The position numbers and the translations under genes are program-made. The notes below the pieces were generated by a model. The model ran no database searches and was not told the DNA's origin. It saw only the letters and a program-made list of their open reading frames with translations. Source: Ruegeria sp. (lineage in GTDB: Bacteria > Pseudomonadota > Alphaproteobacteria > Rhodobacterales > Rhodobacteraceae). From it: 58,780 bases of DNA. The stretch covers positions 1-58,780 of the forward strand of contig NZ_JALCBM010000018.1 in the NCBI RefSeq assembly GCF_028066395.1, in the 5' to 3' direction. Position 1 is the first letter of the stretch; each line of letters begins with the position of its first letter. Positions 50,418 through 58,780 of this stretch are shown piece after piece.

Positions 50418-52814
50418 TCAGCCCCGCAGCGTACCGCCCGTTGCCTTGGCGACCTTCTCGACAATCTTGGCGCTGACCGCCTCAATGTCCTTTTCCTTCA
50501 GCGTCGCGTCCGAGGGCTGCAGGCGCACGGTGATCGCCAGCGATTTCTTGCCCTCACCCAGGCTGCCGCCGATAAACTCGTCGAAAACACGAACCTCCTC
50601 GATCAGCGCCTTGTCAGCACCAGCAGCGGCATTGACCAGAGTCAGCGCCTCGACCCCCGCATCGACAACAAAGGCAAAGTCACGCTCGACCGCTTGCAGG
50701 TCGCGCAGTTCCAGCGCCGAGCGGGTGGCACCGGATTTGCGCGGCAGCGGCACCTGATCGGGCCAGATGGTGAAGGCCATCGCCGGACCCTTGATATCCA
50801 TCGCCTGCAAAATACGCGGATGCAGCTCACCAAACACGCCCAGCACCTTTTTCGGGCCCAGACAGATCTTGCCATGACGACCCGGGTGCCACCAGGCATC
50901 GCCATCGCGCAGAATCTGAACCTTGGCGGGCGCACCAATGGCGGCCAGCACAGCCTCGGCATCGGCCTTGGCATCGAACACATCCACCGGGCGGGATGCG
51001 CCCTGCACGTCCTTGGGCCCATTGCGACCGACCAGCAGGCCGGTGATCTGGGTGGTCTGATCGCCGGGTTCGCCATCGTGAAATACCGGACCAACCTCGA
51101 ACAGCGCCACATCCGCATAGCCACGCGCCTGATTGCGGGCGGCGGCCTGCAACAGGCCGGGCAGCAGATCGGGGCGCATATGGCTCATCTCGGATGAGAT
51201 TGGGTTCTCCAACTGCGTCACCTCATCACCACCGCCAAACAGCGCGGCCGAGGCCTGATCGATGAAGGTATAGCTGACGCATTCGTTGTAGCCCAACGCC
51301 GCGCAGGTGCGCCGCGCCATCGACTGACGGCGCTGCGTCAGTGTCATCACCGGTTTCGGGATGCCATCGGTCACACGCGGCAGCGGTTTGCCTTGCAGCT
51401 TGGTCAGGGACGCGATCCGGGCGACCTCTTCGACCAGATCAGCCTCACCCATGACATCAGGACGCCAGCTGGGCACATGGGCCATGTCACCGTCCAGACG
51501 GAAACCCAACCGGGTCAGGGTCTGACGCTGCTCGCTTTCAGGAATATCCATACCGACCAGAGACTGCACCCGTTCCGCATCCAGCTTGTAGGCGCGCGCA
51601 TGATTGGGCGCTTTGCCTGCCTCAACAACCTTGGACACCTCACCACCGCAGATATCCAGAATCATCTGCGTCGCGTGTTCCAGCCCTTCCAGCGTGTATT
51701 CGGGATCGACCCCACGTTCGAACCGATACCGCGCGTCCGAGTTGATCTTCAGCGCCCGCCCCGTCAGAGCAATCTGCACATGATCCCAGAACGCGCTTTC
51801 GAGGAACACGTTGACGGTCTCTTCGGTACAGCCGGTTCCCTCACCGCCCATGATACCAGCAATGGATTCCGGGCCGTTATCATCCGAAATCACCATCATG
51901 CCGGGCTGCAGGGTGTATTCTTTCTCATCCAGCGCCACCAGCGTCTCACCACCCTTGGCGCGATGCACCCTCAAGTTACCCTGCACCTTGTCGGCGTCGA
52001 ACACATGCAGCGGACGGTTGTGATCGAAGGTCATATAGTTGGTGATGTCCACCAGGGCCGAGATCGGACGCAGACCGATAGCGCGCAGTTGATCCTGCAG
52101 CCATTGCGGGCTGGGGCCGTTCTTGACCCCCCGGATCAGACGCCCGGTGAAATGCGGCGCACCGTCCAGCGTATCCTCGTCAATCGTCACCTTGATCGGA
52201 CTGTCGAAATCACCCGGCACCGGGACATAATCCCGCTCTTTCAGCTTGCCGATGCCACGCGCGGCTAGATCGCGCGCAATACCCGCCACGCCCAAAGCAT
52301 CGGGACGGTTGGGGGTAATCGCAATCTCGATCATCGGGTCGACCTTTGAGGGGTCATTCTCGGCCAGCCAATCGACAAACCGGTCACCGACCTCGCCCGA
52401 GGGCAGCTCGATAATGCCGTCATGCTCGTCCGACAGCTCCAACTCGCGCTCCGAGGCCATCATGCCAAAGCTTTCGACGCCGCGGATCTTGCCGACATTG
52501 ATGGTGATATCCAGACCGGGGATATACATGCCCGGCTTGCAGACCACGACGGTGATGCCTTCGCGCGCGTTGGGCGCACCGCAGATGATCTGCAGATCGC
52601 CCTCATCGGTCGCCACCGTGCAGACGCGCAGCTTGTCGGCGTCGGGGTGTTTTTCGGCATGTTTCACATGGCCCAGCGTAAAGCCCGCCAACCGGTCGGC
52701 GGGATTGACGATCTCTTCGACCTCAAGCCCGAGATCGGTCAGTGCCTCGGCAATCTCATCGACCGATGCGTCGGTTTCCAGGTGATCCTTGAGCCAGGAA
52801 AGAGTGAATTTCAT
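50418..52814 (-). CDS. pheT: Phenylalanine-tRNA ligase beta subunit
   Basis: A 798-residue PheT with the usual domain order. It has an N-terminal tRNA-binding domain (residues about 40-150, FTLGHVKHAEKHPDADKLRVC), B3/B4 domain with editing site, B5 domain, the catalytic-like core (VARIASLTKLQGKPLPRVTDG onward), and a C-terminal anticodon-binding FDX-ACB domain (DFAFVVDAGVEALTLVNAA...). With PheS it charges tRNA(Phe). pheS is not in this window; in relatives it lies close by, so an island insertion downstream of the adjacent esterase may have separated them. Confidence 0.97.
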   Translation of the reverse strand: MKFTLSWLKDHLETDASVDEIAEALTDLGLEVEEIVNPADRLAGFTLGHVKHAEKHPDADKLRVCTVATDEGDLQIICGAPNAREGITVVVCKPGMYIPGLDITINVGKIRGVESFGMMASERELELSDEHDGIIELPSGEVGDRFVDWLAENDPSKVDPMIEIAITPNRPDALGVAGIARDLAARGIGKLKERDYVPVPGDFDSPIKVTIDEDTLDGAPHFTGRLIRGVKNGPSPQWLQDQLRAIGLRPISALVDITNYMTFDHNRPLHVFDADKVQGNLRVHRAKGGETLVALDEKEYTLQPGMMVISDDNGPESIAGIMGGEGTGCTEETVNVFLESAFWDHVQIALTGRALKINSDARYRFERGVDPEYTLEGLEHATQMILDICGGEVSKVVEAGKAPNHARAYKLDAERVQSLVGMDIPESEQRQTLTRLGFRLDGDMAHVPSWRPDVMGEADLVEEVARIASLTKLQGKPLPRVTDGIPKPVMTLTQRRQSMARRTCAALGYNECVSYTFIDQASAALFGGGDEVTQLENPISSEMSHMRPDLLPGLLQAAARNQARGYADVALFEVGPVFHDGEPGDQTTQITGLLVGRNGPKDVQGASRPVDVFDAKADAEAVLAAIGAPAKVQILRDGDAWWHPGRHGKICLGPKKVLGVFGELHPRILQAMDIKGPAMAFTIWPDQVPLPRKSGATRSALELRDLQAVERDFAFVVDAGVEALTLVNAAAGADKALIEEVRVFDEFIGGSLGEGKKSLAITVRLQPSDATLKEKDIEAVSAKIVEKVAKATGGTLRG

Positions 52815-52901
52815 CGCACGGGGCCTTTTTTGGCAAATGTCCAGTCGGCAATGGCAATGACAAAGAATGGGCCAAGGTGCAAGCCTTGGCCGGATTCCGG
52901 G

Positions 52902-53708
52902 TCACGGATAGGTCGGGGTGCGGCCCAAAAGTTCATCCAGCTGTCGCCCGATCCAGCCATGCGGGATGAAATGCCCGCCGGGATGGGTATCCAGCACCAC
53001 CTGCCCTTGTGCGCAATCGGTCCATTCCACTCGGCTGAGGGTCAGGATCGGCACCACGCTCCAATCGCCACGCGGGGTTGCGGTTTCGCAGCCATATTTC
53101 GCCCGCCACAGCGCCACCGGATAGGTGGTGTCGCCGCCGGGACCAAAGGGGAAATCCATCACCGTGTCATCGGTGCCATGAACATGACGGACCTGAGCCG
53201 GGGCCTGCGGGCAATCCTCGGTCTGGCGAATACTGCCCGCCACCGCCAGCAAGGCCGCAACCCCGTCACCCGACTGACAGACATAGCGCCACGCCATCGC
53301 GCCGCCAAAGGAATAACCCGAGACATAGATACGATCCGCATCCACCGGATAGCGCTTGGCGACATCTTCAAGCACACGGTCGGCAAAACCGACGTCATCG
53401 GTTTGGGGCGACCAGAAATCCCAGCTTTTGCCCAGCCCGTTGGGGGCGACCAGAAGAACGCCGCGCAGGGTTGTGGCCCCGGCAATCCGTTGGTGGTTCA
53501 CCACCACAGTCCCCTGTCGCGCCCAACCGTGAAAATGCAGCAGAACCGGCAGGGGCGTTTCCCCATCCCAGCCTTCGGGTTCCAGCACATGATAGGATCG
53601 GCCTCCGAGGTCACAGGCGGTATCGCCATGGCACTCGGCATTCGAGGGGCTCACGGCAAGGGCCGGTGTCGCAGCCAGCAGGATCAGGCAAAGCAATCGA
53701 TACATCAT
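52902..53708 (-). CDS. Secreted esterase/PHB depolymerase-like alpha/beta hydrolase
   Basis: A 268-residue protein with a signal peptide (LLCLILLAATPALA). The nucleophile elbow GYSFGG holds the catalytic serine; a DDTVMDF segment and HPGGH near the C-terminus supply candidate Asp and His. Several cysteines suggest disulfides. It resembles the LpqC/poly(3-hydroxybutyrate) depolymerase family, which includes feruloyl esterases and polyester hydrolases; the substrate is undefined. It lies upstream of pheT on the same strand and is the last core-like gene before the AT-rich segment. Start ATG 53708 or 53705. Confidence 0.88.
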   Translation of the reverse strand: MMYRLLCLILLAATPALAVSPSNAECHGDTACDLGGRSYHVLEPEGWDGETPLPVLLHFHGWARQGTVVVNHQRIAGATTLRGVLLVAPNGLGKSWDFWSPQTDDVGFADRVLEDVAKRYPVDADRIYVSGYSFGGAMAWRYVCQSGDGVAALLAVAGSIRQTEDCPQAPAQVRHVHGTDDTVMDFPFGPGGDTTYPVALWRAKYGCETATPRGDWSVVPILTLSRVEWTDCAQGQVVLDTHPGGHFIPHGWIGRQLDELLGRTPTYP

Positions 53709-54307
53709 GCGGCGGAGCCTAACCGCCCTACCGCCGGTGTCACGTCACATGTATGTTAGGGGTTTTTCAGAACCTATATGCACCGCTTACGTAGCACCTC
53801 TGTAGCACAATGCATGGCACTCATACCCAAAAACGACGAAAGCGCCCCAGGTCTAGCATCTATGGGCGCTTCGGAAGTTAAGTTGGTTGCGGGAGAGCGC
53901 AACCACCGTTGCCGAACGCAATTGAAATGTCAGGTATAGGCGCGGACCCGACATACCCAACTTATAACTAGACTTCTGTTATGCGGACGAAGCTGACATT
54001 GGAGATCAAGCTCAGCAAGTCCGCTTTGCGCGCTTCGCAACAACAGCGAAAAGCAGCACTGGCGACAACCGGAAGTTCTCTGAAAACATGTTGCTGTGAG
54101 CGGTTTCATCAAAAGCGGGCACTGGGTTAGCTATGACAATAAGCTCGTTCGAATTGCTCAATCGAGCCGCGCGCCTAAGTCACCGACCCACCGCCCAAGA
54201 CCAAAGCGAAATGGGTCTTCGTTTTTTTGCAATTCGTGGCATACCTGGGCGTTGAACACGGGAGAGGCAGATGCAAAACTCAACCACGATTCTATGGAGG
54301 TGGCTTA
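53709..54307. other. Gene-poor AT-richer junction region
   Basis: About 600 bases without a convincing gene, visibly more AT-rich than the DNA to the left. It holds repeated GTAGCAC words near 53790-53815 and a hairpin AAGCGCCC / GGGCGCTT (53840-53871). It also holds an 8-base-pair hairpin TGGTTGCG / CGCAACCA (53884-53905), and an orphan intrinsic terminator near 54200. Short open frames here have no family character. It looks like decayed or recently joined DNA at the left edge of an island. Confidence 0.6.
54197..54228 (+). terminator. Orphan intrinsic terminator upstream of the NTPase gene
   Basis: AAGACC / GGTCTT stem with an 11-base loop, then CG and seven T (54222-54228). No gene ends just before it. 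It may terminate an unannotated small RNA or attenuate transcription into the NTPase gene, or insulate it from upstream transcripts. Confidence 0.65.
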
Positions 54308-57300
54308 GTGGTTTTAAACCCTCATTTGATTCAAACATTTACACCGAACAGGGATTTCGTCGGCCGTGAAGAGCCTTTGGAAGACTTCCTGCACGCATAC
54401 CGGCTTGAACAGACCAAGGATGATTACCGAATACTATGCTGGCATGGTGTTGGTGGTCAGGGCAAAACCACTCTATTGGAGGAAATGCGGCGCAGAATCG
54501 AAAGCTCGGATAACACGGCGATTGCAAGGCTTGACTTCAAGAATGAAAGCCATCGCAATCCTGAAACAGCGCTCCTCAAAGTGCGTGGAGACTTTGCAAG
54601 GCAAGGTTTTAAGTTCCCGACGTTCGACTTTGTTTTTGTTCTTTATTTTTCACTGAATCGCCCACTGGAAGACATTTACCAAGTCTATCCCAAGCTATTT
54701 CGCAAAGGCGAAAGCGAAGTTGTCAATGACCTTTTGGACATGTCTGAGGGCGAACTGGGTGAATTGGCGAAGGATATCCTGGTTGATGTTTCTAAGATTA
54801 TTCCAGGGTTGAATTTGATCTACAAATACGGCGCACGTTTCGTTTCGAACTCTTTGAAAAAATTTGAAGACAACAAGGTCAAAGCGCGCCTGCAAGACCT
54901 GAACACGGATAACCCGAATGAGCTTTTGGCAAAGATGCCGCTTTTTCTTGGGATCGATATCCAACGGGCATTGGAAGCGCACGACTATCATAGGCTGGTC
55001 TTGACAGTTGATACCCATGAAGGATTGGCTAGGGGTGAGTTGCAGGCGGATGCGTGGTTCCGGTACTTGGTCCAATCCATACCGGGCGTGCTTGTCGTAA
55101 TCATGGGGCGAGATAAGCTGCGTTGGGCAGAGTTGGAAGCTGAATGGCAAGAGCACCTTCAACAAACCGCGCTGCCGAAATTAGGCGACGAGGAAGCCGA
55201 CACTTTCTTGATAAATGTACCCGTTGACGAACCAGAAATCCGGCAACAACTGATCCATGCGACCAAGGGGCTGCCCTTGTATCTTGATCTCGCAGTGGAC
55301 ACCTATGCCGGCATACGAAACCGTGGTGAAACACCAAAGGTCGGGGATTTTGGGCAGACACGGACTGAAGTGCTGGACAGGTTTCTGAACCATCTTCCAG
55401 AAAGCGAACGCAAGGCGCTTTACGTGGCCTCCTATCCCGAGACTCTGACAGAGCAGCTTTTCGTGGATCTTACCAAAAAGGCGACTGGGGGGGGCGCCAA
55501 CTATAACTGGGCGGATCTTTTACGCCGTTCCTTCATTCGTGAAGACGACAGCGGTCGTCACGTCATGCATGATCTGATGCGGGAGGAACTGCAAAAAAAG
55601 GACAGAATAGAAAGGCCAGTTGTTTATCAGGAGCTGCACAGCTTTCTTTTCGAAAGGTATTCAGATCCTGAACGTGCCTTCGTCAGCAAAAAAAGAGAGT
55701 TCTCGAACGAGACAGAACACGCGTTGCTCGCCGCCTGCTATCATTCGCAAAATCTGGGCTATGACAGCTTGCTCGATTGGATGAAAGTGGCCGTTGAACC
55801 CACCTATGCCATCGGCAAGCTAGCACTTCTCAAACCGTGGCTGTGTTTACTTCTGGAGGCGACGCCAGAAGCAACGGACAACCGTGCTTGGGGCCTCTTT
55901 GCTTTGGCGCGTGCGAACTTGGGGGATGCAGCAATGGATCCTTTGCCTTACCTCCAAGAATCTCTCGACATCTATCAGAACGTGAATGGCCGAAACAGCC
56001 TTGAATGCGTGCGTGTCCTGCGCAGTTTGGGCCTCAGTGTTGCAGGACATGACGCGGAATTGGCACGGTCCTCTCTCGAGGATGCATTGGCCCGGTGTCG
56101 CGCGACACTTGATGGACAGCACCCGGAACATTTGGAGGTTCTCAAGAGTCTGGGTGTCGTTGCGAGACGAACCGGCGACCTCTCCTATGCGGCAGACCAA
56201 TTTCAATGCATCGTTGATCAAACCTCTGACCATCCTGAACTGGCCGAACAAAGGGTCAATGCTCTGGACACTCTTTCCAATATCAGACGAGACCAGCGCG
56301 CGTCGGAAAGTCAAGCGGAGTGCCTCAAGGACCTGCTTGACGAGTTAGACCGTTCTCAGTCTGTAAAACTGGCCTTGAAAGCGTCCGCTTTGGATCGATA
56401 CGCAGAAGTCTTAACAAAGATCGACCGACCAGATGAGGCACGCCAGATTTCAGACAGAATGATCGCGAGCTATAAGGATCTTTTCCTTCAGGAATGGAAC
56501 ACTCCGGAAGCCTCCAACACATTGGTAAAGTTGTTAAAACACAGACCTAACGATATCGGTATCGTTAAGACAGTCAGACATTGGGTTTCTAGCTTTGGAA
56601 AGTTCCCCGGAGCAGCCAACGCTTTGGAAGCATTGCTGAACAGAGATGCGGCAGGACCCGACGATGTCGAAACCGCGTTGTCATGGATAGATGATAATCC
56701 AGACTTATCAAGCGTCACAAACTTGTATTGCAAATTGGTTCGCCTACCTCAAGCTCAAAGCTACAACATCGACGAGCGAGCAATGAATTGGGTCTCTCAA
56801 CGGATCGAGCGCTCTGATCTGGGAAATCTTCTCAATTACTTGGTGAAGCGAACCGAAGTTCAGGATGCAGCGGTTAACGCCTCTCGTACTTGGTTAGAAA
56901 AGCGAACTTACGTGAAAGTTCATTATGAGCTTGTAAGGGAGTTGCTCGCACATGCCGAAGATGGCGACGATGTCGCTGTGACATGCGCATTTGACTACCT
57001 AGAGACGGATATGCATCCGCAGGCGCGGGCGAATATCTTCCAGTCGTTGCTGTCCAATCCGAAGACGATGAATGACGTGCGACAATGGGCATTCGACCGG
57101 TTTAAAGACGGGGCCCATACTGAAGAGGTCAACCACTTCCTTCCTCATTTGTTGGATCAAGGCAATCTGTGCGATGACAGTGCTCAAGCCGTTTTGCGTG
57201 TGCTGGAAAGTTATGACCCCAAAGATCTGTCCGGTCGTATCTTCAGAGGTTTGCCAAAAGTCAGTCGTGACAAGAATCAAATCAAAAACGCGGTTGAACG

Positions 57301-58360
57301 ATTTATCGAAGCCAGTCCGCCCGTGTCTGACCAAGTCTTGGCACTTCGAGGGATGCTTGAACAAGACCATCACCTGAATGCGGGTGTTCAAATTGTTTTT
57401 GACTGGCTCAACGCCTTTGATGGTGAAGATGAAAATAGCCAACAAATTGTGGATGTAGTTCTCCAATCGGTAATGGGGCCGGCGGCCAACCTTCACCAAG
57501 ATTGGCGCGATACCGCCGAACGCAAATTCTCCCCGTCGAATGCTTCGGTCTGCAACTTGATTTACGCCTGTATTCTGGTTGCATCGGAAGAGCGCACTGA
57601 GCCACTTCGAGAGACGTTAGTCTCCTGGTCAGACGGATTGACTTATGCATTCACAGGCGAAGTACTTAAATTTCTCGCGCTGGGATGGCCGGAAGATCCT
57701 GAAGTGGCGAGACTCATCGAGCGGTACATTCAACGTCCTGAGGCCCTAAAGAAACGCACGGATCTGATGGTCACATGGATCCGATCCGGCGGGCCTGAGG
57801 GCTCTGGATTAGCCTATTTGCTCAGAGCCAAAGTCGCTCTTCCCTTGACTGGGAAGGGGTCCTTCGAAGAAATGGAACTACAAGATAAGTTCTTTTTCAT
57901 CAACTCGTTAGCGCTGAATTCCGTTGTCGTGATGGATGCGCTTAGGTTCTTTGTGCATACGGAAAACCAGACCTTCATAGATGAACTGGCCTTCTTGATA
58001 TCGAAGATAAACCCGAACCATTATTCCGGGGATGGCTCCGATCCTTGCCCTAGTTTTGGACGCATCTGTTTGGACAACATGGATGCTTGGCCCGTTGGGA
58101 AAGAGAACTGGATTTGGCGCCCTGTTCTGCTCGACACTCGGCTAGAGACCACGTGCTACAGAGTTCATTTGCGTGGATACTTTGATCGCCTAATAGAGGG
58201 ATGTTCTCAGCTTGGTAACTCTTCTTGGCATCGAGATGCCTATATAAATTTGACCCGTGCTCTTACAGACGCTCAGCAATCTTCAGCTGAGTTACTGGAT
58301 TTCTTGCCTGCAATCGTGAGAAACGATGTAGAGACTATCCGGAATGGAGGAAGGCTCTGA
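54308..58360 (+). CDS. NLR-like STAND (NB-ARC-type) NTPase with TPR and helical repeats
   Basis: A 1350-residue signal-transduction NTPase. The GTG at 54308 is chosen because GGAGG lies seven bases upstream and the protein then starts directly with the STAND entry RDFVGREEPLEDF. Motifs: Walker A GVGGQGKTT (47-55), Walker B VLTVDTHE (231-238), sensor-like VVIMGRD (264-270), GLPL (321-324) and the winged-helix MHD motif in HVMHDLMREEL (M420-H421-D422). Residues about 530-760 are TPR-like; about 745-1060 are ~33-36-residue helical repeats, several with W at one position. No N-terminal effector domain is present. Bacterial relatives sense phage proteins (Avs, bNACHT); the role here is inferred. 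Composition is AT-richer than core genes. Confidence 0.85.
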   Translation: MVLNPHLIQTFTPNRDFVGREEPLEDFLHAYRLEQTKDDYRILCWHGVGGQGKTTLLEEMRRRIESSDNTAIARLDFKNESHRNPETALLKVRGDFARQGFKFPTFDFVFVLYFSLNRPLEDIYQVYPKLFRKGESEVVNDLLDMSEGELGELAKDILVDVSKIIPGLNLIYKYGARFVSNSLKKFEDNKVKARLQDLNTDNPNELLAKMPLFLGIDIQRALEAHDYHRLVLTVDTHEGLARGELQADAWFRYLVQSIPGVLVVIMGRDKLRWAELEAEWQEHLQQTALPKLGDEEADTFLINVPVDEPEIRQQLIHATKGLPLYLDLAVDTYAGIRNRGETPKVGDFGQTRTEVLDRFLNHLPESERKALYVASYPETLTEQLFVDLTKKATGGGANYNWADLLRRSFIREDDSGRHVMHDLMREELQKKDRIERPVVYQELHSFLFERYSDPERAFVSKKREFSNETEHALLAACYHSQNLGYDSLLDWMKVAVEPTYAIGKLALLKPWLCLLLEATPEATDNRAWGLFALARANLGDAAMDPLPYLQESLDIYQNVNGRNSLECVRVLRSLGLSVAGHDAELARSSLEDALARCRATLDGQHPEHLEVLKSLGVVARRTGDLSYAADQFQCIVDQTSDHPELAEQRVNALDTLSNIRRDQRASESQAECLKDLLDELDRSQSVKLALKASALDRYAEVLTKIDRPDEARQISDRMIASYKDLFLQEWNTPEASNTLVKLLKHRPNDIGIVKTVRHWVSSFGKFPGAANALEALLNRDAAGPDDVETALSWIDDNPDLSSVTNLYCKLVRLPQAQSYNIDERAMNWVSQRIERSDLGNLLNYLVKRTEVQDAAVNASRTWLEKRTYVKVHYELVRELLAHAEDGDDVAVTCAFDYLETDMHPQARANIFQSLLSNPKTMNDVRQWAFDRFKDGAHTEEVNHFLPHLLDQGNLCDDSAQAVLRVLESYDPKDLSGRIFRGLPKVSRDKNQIKNAVERFIEASPPVSDQVLALRGMLEQDHHLNAGVQIVFDWLNAFDGEDENSQQIVDVVLQSVMGPAANLHQDWRDTAERKFSPSNASVCNLIYACILVASEERTEPLRETLVSWSDGLTYAFTGEVLKFLALGWPEDPEVARLIERYIQRPEALKKRTDLMVTWIRSGGPEGSGLAYLLRAKVALPLTGKGSFEEMELQDKFFFINSLALNSVVVMDALRFFVHTENQTFIDELAFLISKINPNHYSGDGSDPCPSFGRICLDNMDAWPVGKENWIWRPVLLDTRLETTCYRVHLRGYFDRLIEGCSQLGNSSWHRDAYINLTRALTDAQQSSAELLDFLPAIVRNDVETIRNGGRL

Positions 58361-58658
58361 GCTTTTCAAGACAAGAAGAAGGTCCTTGGTGTGTCAGGCG
58401 ATTGCCAACCAGTCTCTGGTGGGGCGCAACGGTTCAACTTATTCCACGCAAAGGCATCGACTTCGGGGAGCACAGCGGGGCGACCGATCCTGAAGATTTA
58501 TCGACTTGAGAGACTAAGTAAATCGTTGAAGAGCCGTAAAAGGGAGACGTTCCTTGAGGCCCTTTGTGAAACAGAGTGATGTGAATGAACCACCTGGCTC
58601 AACCCTCTGAAACAAGGCCAGTGAGGTGTTAGCAATCTGCCCAAGCAAAGGATAGACT
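58361..58658 (+). other. Downstream spacer with in-frame ORF after the NTPase stop
   Basis: The reading frame stays open for 72 codons after the TGA at 58358-58360, ending at TGA 58577-58579, and encodes a basic sequence (QRFNLFHAKASTSG, LKIYRLERLSKSLKSRKRET). It could be a remnant C-terminus lost by a nonsense mutation, a small separate ORF starting at GTG 58391, or chance. The remaining 79 bases hold nothing recognisable except the ribosome site of the next gene. Confidence 0.4.
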
Positions 58659-58780
58659 GTGAAACGCAGATTATCCGAAGTTGTTTACATCAGGAAATGG
58701 CAGCCAAGCTTAGATCTTGACCTGCCCCCCCGAGGCTCCCTCATTCATAAAGAGAGTTTGCGGATCTTGAATTCATATTC
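58659..58780 (+). CDS. Start of an unknown downstream gene, 3' partial
   Basis: A GTG at 58659, six bases after an AAAGGA ribosome site (58647-58652), opens a frame with no stop to the window end: VKRRLSEVVYIRKWQPSLDL and about 20 further residues. The sequence is too short to assign. It lies 298 bases after the NTPase stop, same strand, and may be part of the same locus, possibly supplying the effector or partner the NTPase lacks. Confidence 0.5.
   Translation, partial: MKRRLSEVVYIRKWQPSLDLDLPPRGSLIHKESLRILNSY

Noticed and set aside
53930-54112. A 60-codon minus-strand frame in the junction region
   Set aside because: No ribosome site, no family resemblance and atypical composition; most likely chance.
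54135-54170. GTTCGAATT resembling a tRNA T-loop upstream of the NTPase gene
   Set aside because: The flanking bases do not pair into a T-stem and no acceptor or anticodon arm can be formed, so no tRNA is called.
54096-54308. A 70-codon plus-strand frame whose stop overlaps the NTPase start
   Set aside because: It reads through the orphan terminator stem and T-run and has no domain; the overlap may be accidental. Coupled translation remains possible but unsupported.

Overview
The window reads as chromosomal DNA of a marine Rhodobacteraceae (Roseobacter-group) alphaproteobacterium. Evidence is the high GC content with GC-rich third codon positions, and typical group genes: electron-transfer flavoprotein-ubiquinone oxidoreductase, COQ9, an aa3-type oxidase subunit IV, the small DUF465 and DUF2007 proteins, and a pyrB/pseudo-dihydroorotase/plsY operon. 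Genus cannot be fixed from this text alone. I see no rRNA, tRNA, insertion sequence or CRISPR array.

Layout. 1-7.4 kb: a truncated EamA transporter, a tRNA-methyltransferase-like gene with two small partners, polyprenyl diphosphate synthase (quinone tail), ispE (MEP pathway), a TPR protein and ETF-QO. 7.5-10.1 kb: soxR divergent from a VOC-family gene, then greA. 10.1-13.8 kb: a tightly overlapping molybdenum-cofactor operon (fdhD, small membrane protein, mobA, mobB, moeA). 13.8-18.1 kb: azlCD, a lipoprotein, oxidase subunit IV, and a phospholipase-A2-like secreted protein next to a membrane glycerophosphodiesterase. 18.1-24.4 kb: acyl-CoA dehydrogenase with an MBL-fold hydrolase, Sua5, YqgE, a DsbD N-terminal-like protein and a Nudix hydrolase. 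24.4-29.2 kb: an RND efflux permease and adaptor. 29.3-31.9 kb: a four-gene operon (uracil-DNA glycosylase, phosphoesterase, LysE exporter, moaB). 31.9-36.6 kb: a secreted cysteine-rich repeat protein, then pyrB, two unknown membrane proteins, a non-catalytic dihydroorotase, plsY and a small ORF. 36.8-46.2 kb: YHS protein, outer-membrane barrel, two quinone oxidoreductases around a DUF2189 protein, COQ9, rpsU, a CAP-domain repeat protein, PPK2 and a CPBP protease. 45.7-53.7 kb: an Lrp regulator divergent from alanine dehydrogenase, mscS and mscL, a glutathione transferase, YtoQ, pheT and a secreted esterase.

From about 53.75 kb the character changes. Base composition becomes visibly more AT-rich, about 600 bases carry no convincing gene, and then comes a 1350-residue STAND/NB-ARC-like NTPase. 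It has Walker A, Walker B, GLPL and MHD-type motifs, TPRs and a long array of W-containing helical repeats, but no N-terminal effector domain. A further gene with its own ribosome binding site begins 300 bases downstream and runs off the window. This looks like the edge of a genomic island carrying an NLR-like, probably defence-related locus, and it is the best candidate for an undescribed system here.

Regulatory landmarks read directly include a perfect 21-base palindrome between lrp and ald, a SoxR-type operator in a 19-base spacer, an rpsU promoter, several intrinsic terminators, and a nested inverted-repeat cluster after ald.
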